A stretch of 28,033 bases of DNA from Stigonema ocellatum SAG 48.90 = DSM 106950 (GCA_016903675.1 JADQBA010000118.1:1-28033), one strand, 5' to 3'. Counted from the first letter of the stretch, positions 1 through 10,174 are shown. Translations and numbers: made by a program. Notes: a model not told the origin generated them from the sequence alone.

Positions 1-140
1 CAGTTAATGTGGTTTGTTTGCAAATAATGTGGTTTCATTTGCACCCAATGTGGTTTTGAAACCCCTCTTATTTGCAGCTAATGTGGTTTCAATTTTGACT
101 TGTTTGCGGTTTGAAGCGTTCTTGTTTGCAGTTCCTTACA
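1..140. mobile_element. End of a Tn7/CAST-like (TnsB-type) transposon inserted in an NRPS gene
   Basis: Three copies of a 19-bp unit TTTGCANNTAATGTGGTTT lie at 17-35, 38-56 and 71-89. A partial copy is at 1-15 and two TTTGC half-units are at 103-108 and 125-130. Read inward from 140 the sequence begins TGTAAGGAACTGCAAAC, with a 5'-TGT terminus as is usual for Tn7-family elements. NRPS homology stops exactly here, between 141 and about 146, and CCTAT at 141-145 could be the 5-bp target duplication. Multiple directly repeated recombinase sites next to a TGT end are known from Tn7, Mu and type V-K CAST elements of cyanobacteria. Which family this is, and whether it carries CRISPR genes, cannot be decided because the body of the element lies outside the window. 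Confidence 0.65.
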
Positions 141-2677
141 CCTATAGTAGCTTCTGTTGGTCCGTAATTATTCACCAGACGCACTCGTTGCCCCACATAC
201 TCAAGCCAAGTTTCCAATCGTTCGGTTAGGGCTTTTTCTGTGCCAATAATTACCAAGCGTAATGTCGTAGGGAGGATAAACTTTTCTTGAGCCAACAAAA
301 CGGTTAGTTCATGCCAGTAGGCTGTTGGTAGTACTAGAACTGTTAATTTCCAATTCCTGCACTTCTGCAAAAATATATTAACTGAGTCCAGCATGGAATC
401 AGTACGCAAGACAAGGGTTGCACCTGATGTCAAGCTGGTATAGATTTCTTCAGCACTAACATCAAAACTGATCGACGAGAATTGTAAAATGCGATCTGCG
501 CTCCGCGCACAAGCGTTGCGATCGCACTTGTTTATACCATATTCAATACTGACGGTAGTGATATAGTTCACCAAAGACCGATGTTCGATGGTTACTCCCT
601 TTGGTTTTCCAGTCGAGCCGGATGTATAAATGACATAAGCTAAGTTCTGGGCATTTACGGCATCGGCAATATTTGTCTCACTGTATTCGGAGATCGCCTC
701 CCATTGTGTATCTAGACAAACTACCTGTGCTTCATGCTTGAGCAACCTGTCAACTAAGCGTTGTTGAGTCAGCACCACTGGCACAGCTGAGTCTTCCAAC
801 ATGAAAGCTAAGCGTTCTAATGGATACGTCGGGTCGAGCGGAACGTACGCGCCTCCAGCTTTGAGGATACCCAAGAGTCCTACTATCATCTCTAGAGAAC
901 GTTCTACACAGATACCCACTAATGTTTCTGGTTTCACGCCTAGTGTTTGTAAATAGTGCGCTAATTGGTTAGCTTTGGCATTTAGTTCTCGGTAGGTTAA
1001 CTGCTCGTTTTCAAAGATTACTGCTACTGCGTCTGGTGTTTGTTCTACTTGCGCTTCAAATAATTGATGAATACATAGATTGTGAGGATAGTCTTGTTGG
1101 GTTTGATTCCACTCCACTAATAACTTGTGTTGCTCAATCGCACTCAAAATTGGTAAATTTGATAGCTTTTGTTCTGGATTCGCGACAATACCTGCTAACA
1201 GCGTTTGCCAATGCTGTACCATACGGGTAATAGTCGTTGCATCAAATAGGTCTGTACTATATTCAAATGCCCCTGTTAAACCCTGCTCGGTTTTCTGCAA
1301 AGATAAGCTTAAATCAAATTTAGCAGTATGATTTACTCCAGCGTCAGATATGTTAATTGTTAAATCTTTGAGGGTAACAATAGATACTGGCTCATGTTCC
1401 AAAGCAAAATCTATTTGAAACAAGGGTGTGTAGCTTAAGTTACGCTGTGGATGCAGTGCTTCTACTAACTTCTCAAAAGGCAGGTTTTGATGATCGTAGG
1501 CTTCTAGTACTACTTTTTTAACTTGTTGTAATAACTGGAGAAATGTAGGATTGTCTGATAAATCAGTGCGTAGCACCAAATTATTTACAAAAAAACCAAT
1601 CATTTCTTGGATTTGAGAGTGCTGACGATTAGCAACTGGAGTGCCAACAACGATATCTGACTGGTTGGTGTAGCGATAGAGTAATATTTTAAATGCTGTG
1701 AGTAGCAACATAAAAAGCGTGACTCCCTGCTGCTGACTCAAACTTACGAGTGCATCACTAATGTTTTGCTCAATGCTAAAAACTTGGGTGGCTCCGCGAA
1801 AGGATTGTACCGCTCTTCGGGGGCGATCGCTTGGTAATTCTAACAGCGCTGGCATCAAAGCTAGTTTTTGCTGCCAGTAAGCGAGTTGAGACTCTAAAAC
1901 TTCTCCCTGTAACCACTGCCGTTGCCATACAGCAAAGTCTACATACTGAAGGTGTATTTCTGGTAAATTTGGCGTATTATGCTCCACATAAGCAGAGTAA
2001 GCCGTGGCTAACTCCTTCAAAAAGATATTGACAGACCAAGCATCAAAGATAATGTGGTGAATTGTTAGTAGTAGAACATTTTCTGTTGGGGTAAGCTGAA
2101 CTAACTGTGTTCGTAGTAGAGGATCTTGAGCGAGATCAAATACATACTCAGCTGCAATAGAAGCTAATTTCTGATACTCTAGCTCCTGTTCGCTGGCTGG
2201 CAGAGGACGCAAATCTATGACTGGCAATGTAAAATCTCTAGTGGCAGCGATCGCCCCAAGGGGTTTTCCATCTACGGTAATAAAGTTAGTGCGGAAGATT
2301 TCGTGGCGATTGATAAGTAATTGCAAGCTCGACTCTAAAGCGGCGATATTGAGCTGACCACTAAACTGCAAGCCAAACGGCATATTATAGGAGGGGCTGT
2401 GAGGCTGTAGTTGGTTGACGAACCAAAGACGTTGTTGGGCAAACGAGAGAAGAAAGGTATTGTCCTCGGTTCTGGATATAGGAGCAATCGCAGTGGTATT
2501 GGTTTGAATATTGGCTTGGTGCAACAACGAGATAATCTCAGCTTTGCGATCGCTAATTTCTGACTTTAAAGCGGGGGTGAGACTCCCTTCAGGAGCGTTG
2601 CAACGCAGGCGATCGCCTTCCATAAACAAGTTAATATCTAGCCTGCGGAGATAATTAACAAACTCAATGGTATTCAT
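89..2677 (-). pseudogene. Nonribosomal peptide synthetase, dock-C-A, truncated in the A domain
   Basis: The ATG at 2677-2675 shares its A with the upstream TGA stop (TGATG), so the two NRPS genes are translationally coupled; a TTG at 2680 is less likely. Residues 1 to about 55 resemble a TubC-type N-terminal docking domain (NTIEFVNYLRRLDINLF...). A condensation domain follows from LSFAQQRLWF, with the His motif HHIIFDAWS, where Ala replaces the usual Gly. An adenylation domain follows (YTSGSTGKPKGV, then NNYGPTEAT). Homology ends three residues after that motif, and the last 16 codons are transposon sequence ending in a TGA at 89-91. The rest of the A domain, the PCP and any further modules are lost or lie beyond the transposon. 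The A domain also carries an 8-residue insert (see repeat at 492-524). Specificity residues that can be read are D-V-E-V-I-G-N-I, close to the first A domain of the upstream gene. Confidence 0.9.
492..524. repeat. Small dispersed repeat inserted in frame in the A domain
   Basis: Compared with the paralogous A domain (about 7119-7130), the gene here has 24 extra bases flanked by GATCGC on both sides. On the coding strand they encode NACARSAD between CDR and ILQFSS. The insert is GC-rich and partly palindromic (AACGCTTGTGCGCGGAGC). This fits the small dispersed repeats known from Nostoc genomes, which jump into genes in multiples of three bases. The function of the insert, if any, is unknown. 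Confidence 0.6.
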
Positions 2678-5600
2678 CAAAATTCCACCTCTTCTCGTTT
2701 ATTGACTGTATTGTTGCTAGTTTCCAAACTTTGGCTTGCCCAAGAAATAAATTCAATGTAGTTAGTAAGATTGGCTACAGTTGGAGCTTCAAAGAACTTA
2801 GATAAGGGCAACTCTACCTCACAGGCATCTCTCACTTGTGAGAGCAGTTGAGTTGCTAGTAAAGAGTGTCCACCCAATTCAAAGAAGTTGTCATTTATAC
2901 CTATTTTCTCGACTCCCAAGACCTTTACCCAGATGGATGCGACTAATTCCTCTATAGGAGTCCTAGGAGCGACGAAATCTGTTTTTTGAATTAAACTATT
3001 GATATCTGGTGCTGGCAATGATTGGCGATCTACTTTGCCATTGGGTGTTAGTGGTAATGCCTCCAGCACAACAAAAGCACTTGGTATCATGTACTCCGGC
3101 AGTTGCTCTTTTAAGAAATGGCGCAGGTCACTATTTGTGGGTGCTGGCTCCTGATGCGGGACAACATAAGCCACCAATTGCAAGTCACCTGCACTGTTAA
3201 CTCTTGCGATGACTACAGTCTCTCTTATAGTAGGATGCTGGCTCAGTACCGCCTCAATTTCGCCTAATTCGATGCGGAAGCCACGTATTTTTACTTGGTT
3301 GTCGAGCCGACCAAGAAATTCGATCTTACCATCAGTCAAGTAGCGGGCTAAATCTCCAGTTTTGTAAAGGCAAGAATTTGGTTGATTGCTAAAGGGATTG
3401 GGGATAAATTTCTCATCAGTTAAATCGGGACGGTTGAGATATCCCCGCGCTAATCCGACGCTGGAAATATGCAGTTCCCCAGGAACACCTATAGGAACAG
3501 GTTGGAGATAGCGATCGAGAATATAAATTTGGGTGTTGTTAATCGGACGACCAATCGGTGGCGCTCCGTTACCTTCAAAGCATTGTGCAACCGTAGCGCA
3601 GACAGTGGTTTCAGTTGGCCCGTAAGCATTGAAAAACCTTCGTCCAACAGCCCATGAAGCGACCAAATTGGCAGGACATAGCTCTCCCGCTACAACGATA
3701 TTTTGCAAAGCTGGTAATTCTTGAGTTGGTAGTGCGGCGAGTGCTGAAGGCACAAGGGTAACGTGAGTAATCCTTTGCGACTGCAATAGCCATAGCAAAG
3801 GTTGTCCCGGTTGCAGTGACTCAGAAGTTCCCAAACAAAGTGTAGCTCTCGCACACAGAGCCATGACAATTTCCGAGATAGAAGCGTCAAAACTCAAAGA
3901 GGCAAACTGGAGAATGCGGCTATCTGGCTTTACGTCAAACAGCTTGATTTGTGCTGTGGCTAAGTTGCACAAGCCTCGGTGAGCGACTTTAACCCCTTTG
4001 GGCTTTCCAGTTGAGCCGGATGTGTAAATTACATAAGCTAAGTTCTCTGGCGTCACGTCACTGATGGGAGGAAGCTCGTGCTTTGTAGCAATTTCTTCCC
4101 TGTCAGAGTCTAGATAGACTATCCGCGCTTGATGCTCTGGTAAAAAGGCGACCAGTTTTTGTTGAGTTAATAGAATTGGCAACCGTGAATCTGAAAGTAT
4201 GTAGGCGATGCGCTCAGTCGGATAAGCAGGGTCTATGGGGACGTAAGCACCACCCGCTTTGAGAATGCCCAAGATTCCCACAATCATGTCTAATGATCGC
4301 TCTACACAAATACCCACCAATACCTCTGCCCCCACGCCCAGTGTTTGCAGGTAATGGGCGAGTTGGTTAGCTCTGGCATTTAGTTCAAGATAGGTCAGCT
4401 GTTCCCCTTCAAAAACTAGTGCTATGGCATTGGGCGATCGCTCTACTTGCTGTTCAAACAACTGATGAATACACTTATCTTGGGGATACTCGACAAAGGT
4501 ATTGTTCCAATCTACTAATAACTGCTGCCGCTCTGTTGCTGTAAACAAGGGCAATTGTGAAATTGACTGTCTTGGATTGGCAACGATCGCTTCCAGTAAA
4601 GTTTGGAAATGTCCTGTCATCCGAGCGATCGTTCCATCATCAAATAGGTCAGTATTATATTCAAATACCCCTGTTAAACCCTGCTCAGTTTTTTGCAATA
4701 ATAAACTTAAATCAAACTTAGCTGTATGATTGACTCCAACCTCAGATGTGCTAATTGTTAAACCTTTGAGGGTGAGAGTAGGTATTGGCTCATATAGTGT
4801 AAAAGATACCTGAAATAGTGGTGTGTAGCTTAAGTTACGCTCTGGTTGTAGTGCTTCTACTAATTTCTCAAAGGGCAAGTTTTGACAATCATAGGCTTCT
4901 AGGGCTACAACTCTTACTTGTTTTAATAACTGGAGAAATGTAGGATTGTCTGATAAATCAGTGCGTAACACTAAAGTATTAACAAAAAAACCAATCATTT
5001 CTTGGATTTGAGACTGCTGACGGTTCGCCACTGGAGTGCCAACAACAATATCTGACTGATTTGTGTACCGATAGAGCAATATTTTAAAAGCGGTGAGTAG
5101 CAATATAAAAAGAGTAACTCCCTGCTGCTGACTCAAACTCACAAGTGCTTCACTAATATCTTGCTGAATGGTAAAAACTTGAGTTGCTCCCCGAAAGGAT
5201 TGTACAGCTCTTCGGGGGCGATCGCTTGGCAATTCTAACAACGCTGGCATTAGAGCTAGTTTTTGCTGCCAGTAAGCTAATTGAGACTTTAGAGCTTCTC
5301 TTTGTAAGGACTGCTGTTGCCACACGGCAAAGTCTACATACTGAAGGCGGATTTCTGGTAAAGTTGGCGCACGCTCCTCAACCAAAGCTGAGTAAACTAT
5401 GCTTAACTCCTTCAGAAAGATATTGACCGACCAACCATCAAAAATAATGTGGTGAATTGTTAGTAGTAGAACACTTTCTGTTGCAGTAAGCTGGACTAGT
5501 TGCGTCCGCAGTAAAGGTTCTTGAGCAAGATTAAATACATACATTGCTGCCCGATCTGCTATTTTCTGATACTCAAGCTCCCGTTCGCTGGCTGGCAGAG

Positions 5601-7821
5601 GACGCAAATCTATGACTGGCAACGTAAAATCTCTAGTGGTAGCGATCGCCTGCACAGGTTCTCCATTTACGGCACTAAAGTTAGTACGTAAGCTTTCATG
5701 GCGATTGATGAGTAATTGCAAGCTCGACTCTAAAGCGGGAATATTGAGTTGACCGCTAAAATTCAAACCAAAAGGTATATTATAGGAGGCGTTGTTCGGC
5801 TGTAGTTGGTTTAGGAACCAAAGTCGCTGTTGAGCAAAGGAAAGAGGAAAGACCTTGTTCTCTGTTCTGGATATAGGAGCGATCGCGGTGGTATTCGTTT
5901 GAATATTAGCTTGCTGCAAAAAGGGGATGATTTCAGCTACAGTTGGAGCCTCGAACAACTTAGATAAGGGTATATCTACCCCATAAGCATCACTCACGAG
6001 AGAAAGCAGTTGAATGGCAAGTATTGAATGTCCACCTAATTCAAAGAAGTTGTCATTTATACCTACTTGCTCCACTCCCAAGACTTTTGCCCAGATGGAT
6101 GCTACTAATTCCTCTGTAGAAGTCCGAGGAGCGACAAAATTTGATTTTTGAATCAAACTATTGATATCTGGTGCTGGCAATGATTGGCGGTCTACTTTGC
6201 CATTGGGGGTCAGTGGTAGGGTAGAGAGTATTACAAAAGCACTCGGCACCATATAATCAGGCAGTTTTTCTCTCACGAAACGGCGTAGTTCACTAATTGC
6301 TGGTGCGGCTTCCTGATCCGGGACAACATAAGCCACTAACTGCTTACCCCCTGCTACGTTTTCTCTGGCGATAACCACAGTCTCTCTTATTTCTGGGTGC
6401 TGGCTTAATACTGCTTCAATTTCGCCAAGTTCGATGCGGAAGCCGCGAATCTTCACCTGATTATCAATGCGACTTATATACTCGATATTGCCGTCTGGGA
6501 GATAACGGGCTAAGTCTCCAGTTTTGTAGAGGCGAGAATTTGGTTGATGGCTAAAGGGATTAGGTATAAATTTTTCTTCAGTCAAATCGGGACGGTTGAG
6601 GTATCCTCTTGCTAGTCCATCACCGCCAATGTGCAATTCTCCCGGAACGCCAATCGGTACGGGTTGAAGATAGCGATCTAGTATGTATATTTGCACATTA
6701 GAAATTGGACGACCGATCGGTAACTCTCCTAAAGCTGGATTGATTGCCGATAAATCGCATATCGTTGCTCCCACAGTCGCTTCTGTCGGGCCGTAATTAT
6801 TCACCAGACGTACTCGCGGCCCTACATTCTCAAGCCAAGTTTTCCATCGTTCGGTCAGTGCTTTTTCTCCGCCAATGATTATCAAGCGTAATGACGGAGG
6901 TAACACAAAATTTTCTTGACTCAATCTAGCTGTCAGTTCGTGCCAGTAGGCTGTAGGCAGAGCCAGTACGGTTAATTTCCACTCCCAGCACTTTTGTAAA
7001 AATATACTAACGGAGTCCAGCATGGAATCAGTTCGCAATACGAGTGTTCCACCACAGGTCAAGCAGGTGTAAATTTCTTCCGCACTGACATCAAAACTAA
7101 TAGAGGAGAACTGCAAGACGCGATCGCACTCAGATATCTTATATTCAGCGTTCGCAGCCGTTGTGTAATTGACTAGCGACCTGTGTTGAATTAGAACTCC
7201 TTTGGGAAAGCCTGTAGACCCTGATGTGTAGATAACGTAGGCTAAGTTTTCTGGTCTTACTGTGCTGCTGGGGTAATCCTTGCTGTGGAAAGCAATTTCT
7301 GACCAGTCTGAGTCTAAGCAGATCACACGCGCAGAGTGTGGGGTCAGCTTCTCCACCAGCTTCGACTGGGTGAGCAGCACTGGCACCGAAGAGTCTTCTA
7401 GCATGAAAGCCAAGCGCTCTAAAGGATACGTGGGGTCGAGCGGAACGTAAGCACCCCCAGCTTTGAGGATACCAAGAACTCCCACCACCATTTCTAGGGA
7501 GCGCTCCACGCAGATGCCCACCAACACTTCTGGTCCCACACCGAGGGTTTGTAGATAGTGCGCCAGTTGGTTTGCCCTTGCGTTCAATTCTCGATAGGTC
7601 AGTTGTTCCCCTTCAAAAACCACTGCCACCGATAGGGGAGTTCGTTCAACAGTCGCTTCAAAAAGTTCATGAATACATTTATCTTGAGGGTAATCACGAG
7701 CAGTGTCATTCCACTCGACTAATAACTTATGTTTTTCTATATCTGTCAAAAAATGTTCGCCGTCAAGTTGCTGTTCTGAATTAGCAACGGAGATTTTTGA
7801 AGTATTAAAAGACTCAATCAT
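2677..7821 (-). CDS. Nonribosomal peptide synthetase, A-PCP-C-A(Tyr)-PCP
   Basis: A cytosolic megasynthase of about 1714 residues from the ATG at 7821; a TTG at 7860 overlapping the nadE stop would add 13 residues. Domains in order: adenylation about 45-550 (YTSGSTGFPKGV, NNYGPTEAT, PNGKVDR); carrier about 565-635 (LGGHSIL, phosphopantetheine Ser near 599); condensation about 660-1100 (SFAQQRLWFL, HHIIFDGWS); adenylation about 1110-1610; carrier with LGGHSLL near the end. There is no thioesterase, epimerase or methylase. With no N-terminal condensation domain it looks like a loading plus first extension protein, although its start EKHKLLVEWN resembles the linker that usually follows a C domain. 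Specificity residues of the second A domain read D-A-S-T-V-A-A-V-C-K, the published Tyr(3) code, so tyrosine is likely. The first reads D-V-E-A-I-G-N-V-G-K, which I cannot assign. It is 35 bases after nadE and overlaps the next NRPS gene. Confidence 0.95.
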   Translation of the reverse strand: MIESFNTSKISVANSEQQLDGEHFLTDIEKHKLLVEWNDTARDYPQDKCIHELFEATVERTPLSVAVVFEGEQLTYRELNARANQLAHYLQTLGVGPEVLVGICVERSLEMVVGVLGILKAGGAYVPLDPTYPLERLAFMLEDSSVPVLLTQSKLVEKLTPHSARVICLDSDWSEIAFHSKDYPSSTVRPENLAYVIYTSGSTGFPKGVLIQHRSLVNYTTAANAEYKISECDRVLQFSSISFDVSAEEIYTCLTCGGTLVLRTDSMLDSVSIFLQKCWEWKLTVLALPTAYWHELTARLSQENFVLPPSLRLIIIGGEKALTERWKTWLENVGPRVRLVNNYGPTEATVGATICDLSAINPALGELPIGRPISNVQIYILDRYLQPVPIGVPGELHIGGDGLARGYLNRPDLTEEKFIPNPFSHQPNSRLYKTGDLARYLPDGNIEYISRIDNQVKIRGFRIELGEIEAVLSQHPEIRETVVIARENVAGGKQLVAYVVPDQEAAPAISELRRFVREKLPDYMVPSAFVILSTLPLTPNGKVDRQSLPAPDINSLIQKSNFVAPRTSTEELVASIWAKVLGVEQVGINDNFFELGGHSILAIQLLSLVSDAYGVDIPLSKLFEAPTVAEIIPFLQQANIQTNTTAIAPISRTENKVFPLSFAQQRLWFLNQLQPNNASYNIPFGLNFSGQLNIPALESSLQLLINRHESLRTNFSAVNGEPVQAIATTRDFTLPVIDLRPLPASERELEYQKIADRAAMYVFNLAQEPLLRTQLVQLTATESVLLLTIHHIIFDGWSVNIFLKELSIVYSALVEERAPTLPEIRLQYVDFAVWQQQSLQREALKSQLAYWQQKLALMPALLELPSDRPRRAVQSFRGATQVFTIQQDISEALVSLSQQQGVTLFILLLTAFKILLYRYTNQSDIVVGTPVANRQQSQIQEMIGFFVNTLVLRTDLSDNPTFLQLLKQVRVVALEAYDCQNLPFEKLVEALQPERNLSYTPLFQVSFTLYEPIPTLTLKGLTISTSEVGVNHTAKFDLSLLLQKTEQGLTGVFEYNTDLFDDGTIARMTGHFQTLLEAIVANPRQSISQLPLFTATERQQLLVDWNNTFVEYPQDKCIHQLFEQQVERSPNAIALVFEGEQLTYLELNARANQLAHYLQTLGVGAEVLVGICVERSLDMIVGILGILKAGGAYVPIDPAYPTERIAYILSDSRLPILLTQQKLVAFLPEHQARIVYLDSDREEIATKHELPPISDVTPENLAYVIYTSGSTGKPKGVKVAHRGLCNLATAQIKLFDVKPDSRILQFASLSFDASISEIVMALCARATLCLGTSESLQPGQPLLWLLQSQRITHVTLVPSALAALPTQELPALQNIVVAGELCPANLVASWAVGRRFFNAYGPTETTVCATVAQCFEGNGAPPIGRPINNTQIYILDRYLQPVPIGVPGELHISSVGLARGYLNRPDLTDEKFIPNPFSNQPNSCLYKTGDLARYLTDGKIEFLGRLDNQVKIRGFRIELGEIEAVLSQHPTIRETVVIARVNSAGDLQLVAYVVPHQEPAPTNSDLRHFLKEQLPEYMIPSAFVVLEALPLTPNGKVDRQSLPAPDINSLIQKTDFVAPRTPIEELVASIWVKVLGVEKIGINDNFFELGGHSLLATQLLSQVRDACEVELPLSKFFEAPTVANLTNYIEFISWASQSLETSNNTVNKREEVEF

Positions 7822-7856
7822 TGAATTTAGTTTAAGTTGAAATTTACAAATAATCT

Positions 7857-9641
7857 TCAAGGGTTAATTTGCAGATAGGCATTGTGTCCATCCCAACTTA
7901 CCAAGCTGGGGGTTGGGAGATTTTTCGTCTGATAGCTATTGTTGACAGCAACCCAGTTACTGGCAATGGGCATTCGCCAACCGCTACCAAAGGCGCGATC
8001 AGTGATTTTCACTCCAGGAGGTGCTTGTCGCCGTTTAAATTCTGCACGCGCCACCATCTGAATAACTCGGTCTACAACTACAGGATCGTGACCTGCGGCG
8101 ACAATTTGTGCTGCTGATTGGTAGTTGTTAATCAGGCGTTGCAAGATATCGTCCAAAATATCGTAGGGTGGTAGCGAGTCTTGGTCAACTTGACCTGGTT
8201 TTAGCTCAGCACTGGGTGCTTTCGTAATGACGTTTTGTGGGATGATTTCACGTAGGGGCGTGGTCTCCCCGCCCATAAAGTACCGATGATTATTCAACCA
8301 ACGGCATAGAGAATAAACACGGGTTTTGGGAACATCAGCAATCACTGCTAATCCACCACTCATATCACCATAGAGGGTGCAGTAACCGACAGCCATTTCT
8401 GACTTATTACCAGTAGACAGGAGGAGATTGCCAAATTTGTTGGAGTACGCCATCAATAAATTCCCCCTGATTCGGGCTTGAATATTTTCTTCTGCCAGTC
8501 CAGACTCTGTTCCAGAAAACAACTCGGCTAAAGTTTTGTCATAGTCAAGCATTAACTCCCCTATCCGTAAGGTAGTCGTTTTGATACCAAGATTTTCCGC
8601 CAACCCTAAAGCATCACTGATAGAATGCTCAGAACTGTGAGGAGAAGGCATGAGGACACCGAAGACATTTTCTTTACCTAGTGCCGCAGTGGCTAGAGCC
8701 GCCACCAATGAAGAATCGACTCCACCACTCAAACCCAGCACGACTTTAGAAAAGCCACACTTACGGGTGTAATCTCGCAATCCCAAAACCAAAGCGTGCC
8801 AAATTTCCTCATCTTCTGAATCAAATCTTGGTACGACAGAACTTGACGGTAAATCCTGCTGCACTTCGTCAAATTCAACTATTTGCAAATCTGTTTCAAA
8901 AGCTCTTAGGCGACACGCTATTTCACCCTGACGATTTAAGGCAAAACTACAGCCGTCAAAAATTAAGTCATCATTTCCCCCTACCTGGTTAGCATAGATA
9001 ATCGGTTGCCGAAAACGCACCGCACAATGCCTCAGCATTGTTTCTCGAAGCCGTTGCTTACCGAAAGTGTAAGGAGAAGCCGACAAATTCAAAGTCAAAT
9101 CTACACCCAGATTTGCTAAGTCAGCAATAGGATTGGTAGTATAACTACGTTTGCCCCAAAACTCCTCATCGTTCCATAAATCTTCACAAATAGTAACGCC
9201 AATATTGAGATTATCTAAAGTGAAATAGTTGGCTCGCAAGCCTGGTTCAAAATAGCGGTTTTCATCAAACACATCGTAAGTAGGCAAAAGCCGCTTGTGA
9301 AAAACTCGCTGCACAGAACCTTGCTCTAACAAAGCAATGCTATTAAATAAAGGTTTCCCACCATTCACATGCGCCTTTAAATTCTCCTCAACTGTTCCGA
9401 CCAAAACAGCTAATTTTGGTGGCAAATTTCTTGCCAATTGTCGCAAAGTTATGTCCATCGCTTGCACGAAACCGGGATTTAGCAATAAATCCCGTGGCGG
9501 ATAGCCACATAAAGAAAGTTCTGGCGTCAATAACAAACGCGCACCCTTTGCTACTGCTTGATGTGCCGCATCCAGAATTTTTTGGGCATTTTTGGGCAAA
9601 TCACCAATTGTGGGATTTAGTTGAGCGATCGCAATCTTCAT
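7857..9641 (-). CDS. nadE: Glutamine-dependent NAD(+) synthetase
   Basis: Makes NAD+ from deamido-NAD+ with ATP and glutamine-derived ammonia. The N-terminal nitrilase-type glutaminase domain shows Glu in LLLTPELSLCGYPP, Lys in HKRLLPTYDVFDE and Cys in GVTICEDLWND, a complete Glu-Lys-Cys triad. The C-terminal synthetase has the ATP-pyrophosphatase loop LGLSGGVDSSLVAALA followed by STGNKSEMAVGYCTLYGD. The ATG at 9641 (MKIAIAQLNPTIGD) is preferred because an AGAGGA ribosome-binding sequence lies 9 bases upstream; an earlier in-frame start would add ten non-homologous residues. At 594 residues it is full length for the two-domain family. It is the first gene of an apparent operon with the two NRPS genes. 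Whether it supports that pathway or is simply a promoter-proximal neighbour cannot be told. Confidence 0.95.
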   Translation of the reverse strand: MKIAIAQLNPTIGDLPKNAQKILDAAHQAVAKGARLLLTPELSLCGYPPRDLLLNPGFVQAMDITLRQLARNLPPKLAVLVGTVEENLKAHVNGGKPLFNSIALLEQGSVQRVFHKRLLPTYDVFDENRYFEPGLRANYFTLDNLNIGVTICEDLWNDEEFWGKRSYTTNPIADLANLGVDLTLNLSASPYTFGKQRLRETMLRHCAVRFRQPIIYANQVGGNDDLIFDGCSFALNRQGEIACRLRAFETDLQIVEFDEVQQDLPSSSVVPRFDSEDEEIWHALVLGLRDYTRKCGFSKVVLGLSGGVDSSLVAALATAALGKENVFGVLMPSPHSSEHSISDALGLAENLGIKTTTLRIGELMLDYDKTLAELFSGTESGLAEENIQARIRGNLLMAYSNKFGNLLLSTGNKSEMAVGYCTLYGDMSGGLAVIADVPKTRVYSLCRWLNNHRYFMGGETTPLREIIPQNVITKAPSAELKPGQVDQDSLPPYDILDDILQRLINNYQSAAQIVAAGHDPVVVDRVIQMVARAEFKRRQAPPGVKITDRAFGSGWRMPIASNWVAVNNSYQTKNLPTPSLVSWDGHNAYLQINP

Positions 9642-9709
9642 CTTAAAACATCCTCTTACGTCCGCACGCAAGCCTGTATTTAATTAATCTCATAAAAACA
9701 AAAATTTGC

Positions 9710-9739
9710 ATTATAGTTGCTAGAAAAAATTAAGAGTAA
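9710..9739 (-). promoter_or_regulatory. Possible sigma-70-type promoter of the nadE-NRPS operon
   Basis: On the minus strand TATAAT (9715-9710) lies about 70 bases before the nadE start. A weak -35, TTACTC (9739-9734), is 18 bases further upstream. The -10 is a perfect match but the region is AT-rich, so chance matches are possible. Confidence 0.4.
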
Positions 9740-9923
9740 TCAATCTATCTTTTCAGCCAATTTAACAAAGTCTTACTAGCTATGACTTCAGGAAATTTAC
9801 TGATATAACACTGATGTAGGTGCTATTGTACAAATCACGAGCTATAGGAATCATATTTGATTTTTGAAAAAGAGGTTCTGACACTAATTTTCTGCAAAAA
9901 ATTAAAAATGACTAGATTTTCAC

Positions 9924-10094
9924 CCCACTTTCCGCACTTCATTTTGTAATACACGTAGATTTCCAATATCTAGATAATGGTGGTTAGATAATTATCACAA
10001 ATTCCCAAAAATTATCAGTATTAATTAATATTTAATAATTGAGCATTATTATTCTTGAATAAAAAAAACTACATTTTGAAGTGCGGAAAATGGG
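9924..10094. repeat. MITE-like element with inverted ends
   Basis: CCCACTTTCCGCACTTCA at 9924-9941 returns as the inverted TGAAGTGCGGAAAATGGG at 10077-10094, 17 of 18 bases matching. The 135 bases between are very AT-rich and hold no ORF. The size, inverted ends and lack of coding sequence suggest a non-autonomous element. I see no clear target duplication. The rest of the 9740-10174 spacer holds nothing else I can identify. Confidence 0.5.
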
Positions 10095-10174
10095 TTAAAC
10101 CATTGCCACCCTTACCAATCGAAGTGGAGTATAGCAATCTTTTCTCACCAGGGATTTTTGACATGTGATAAGCA

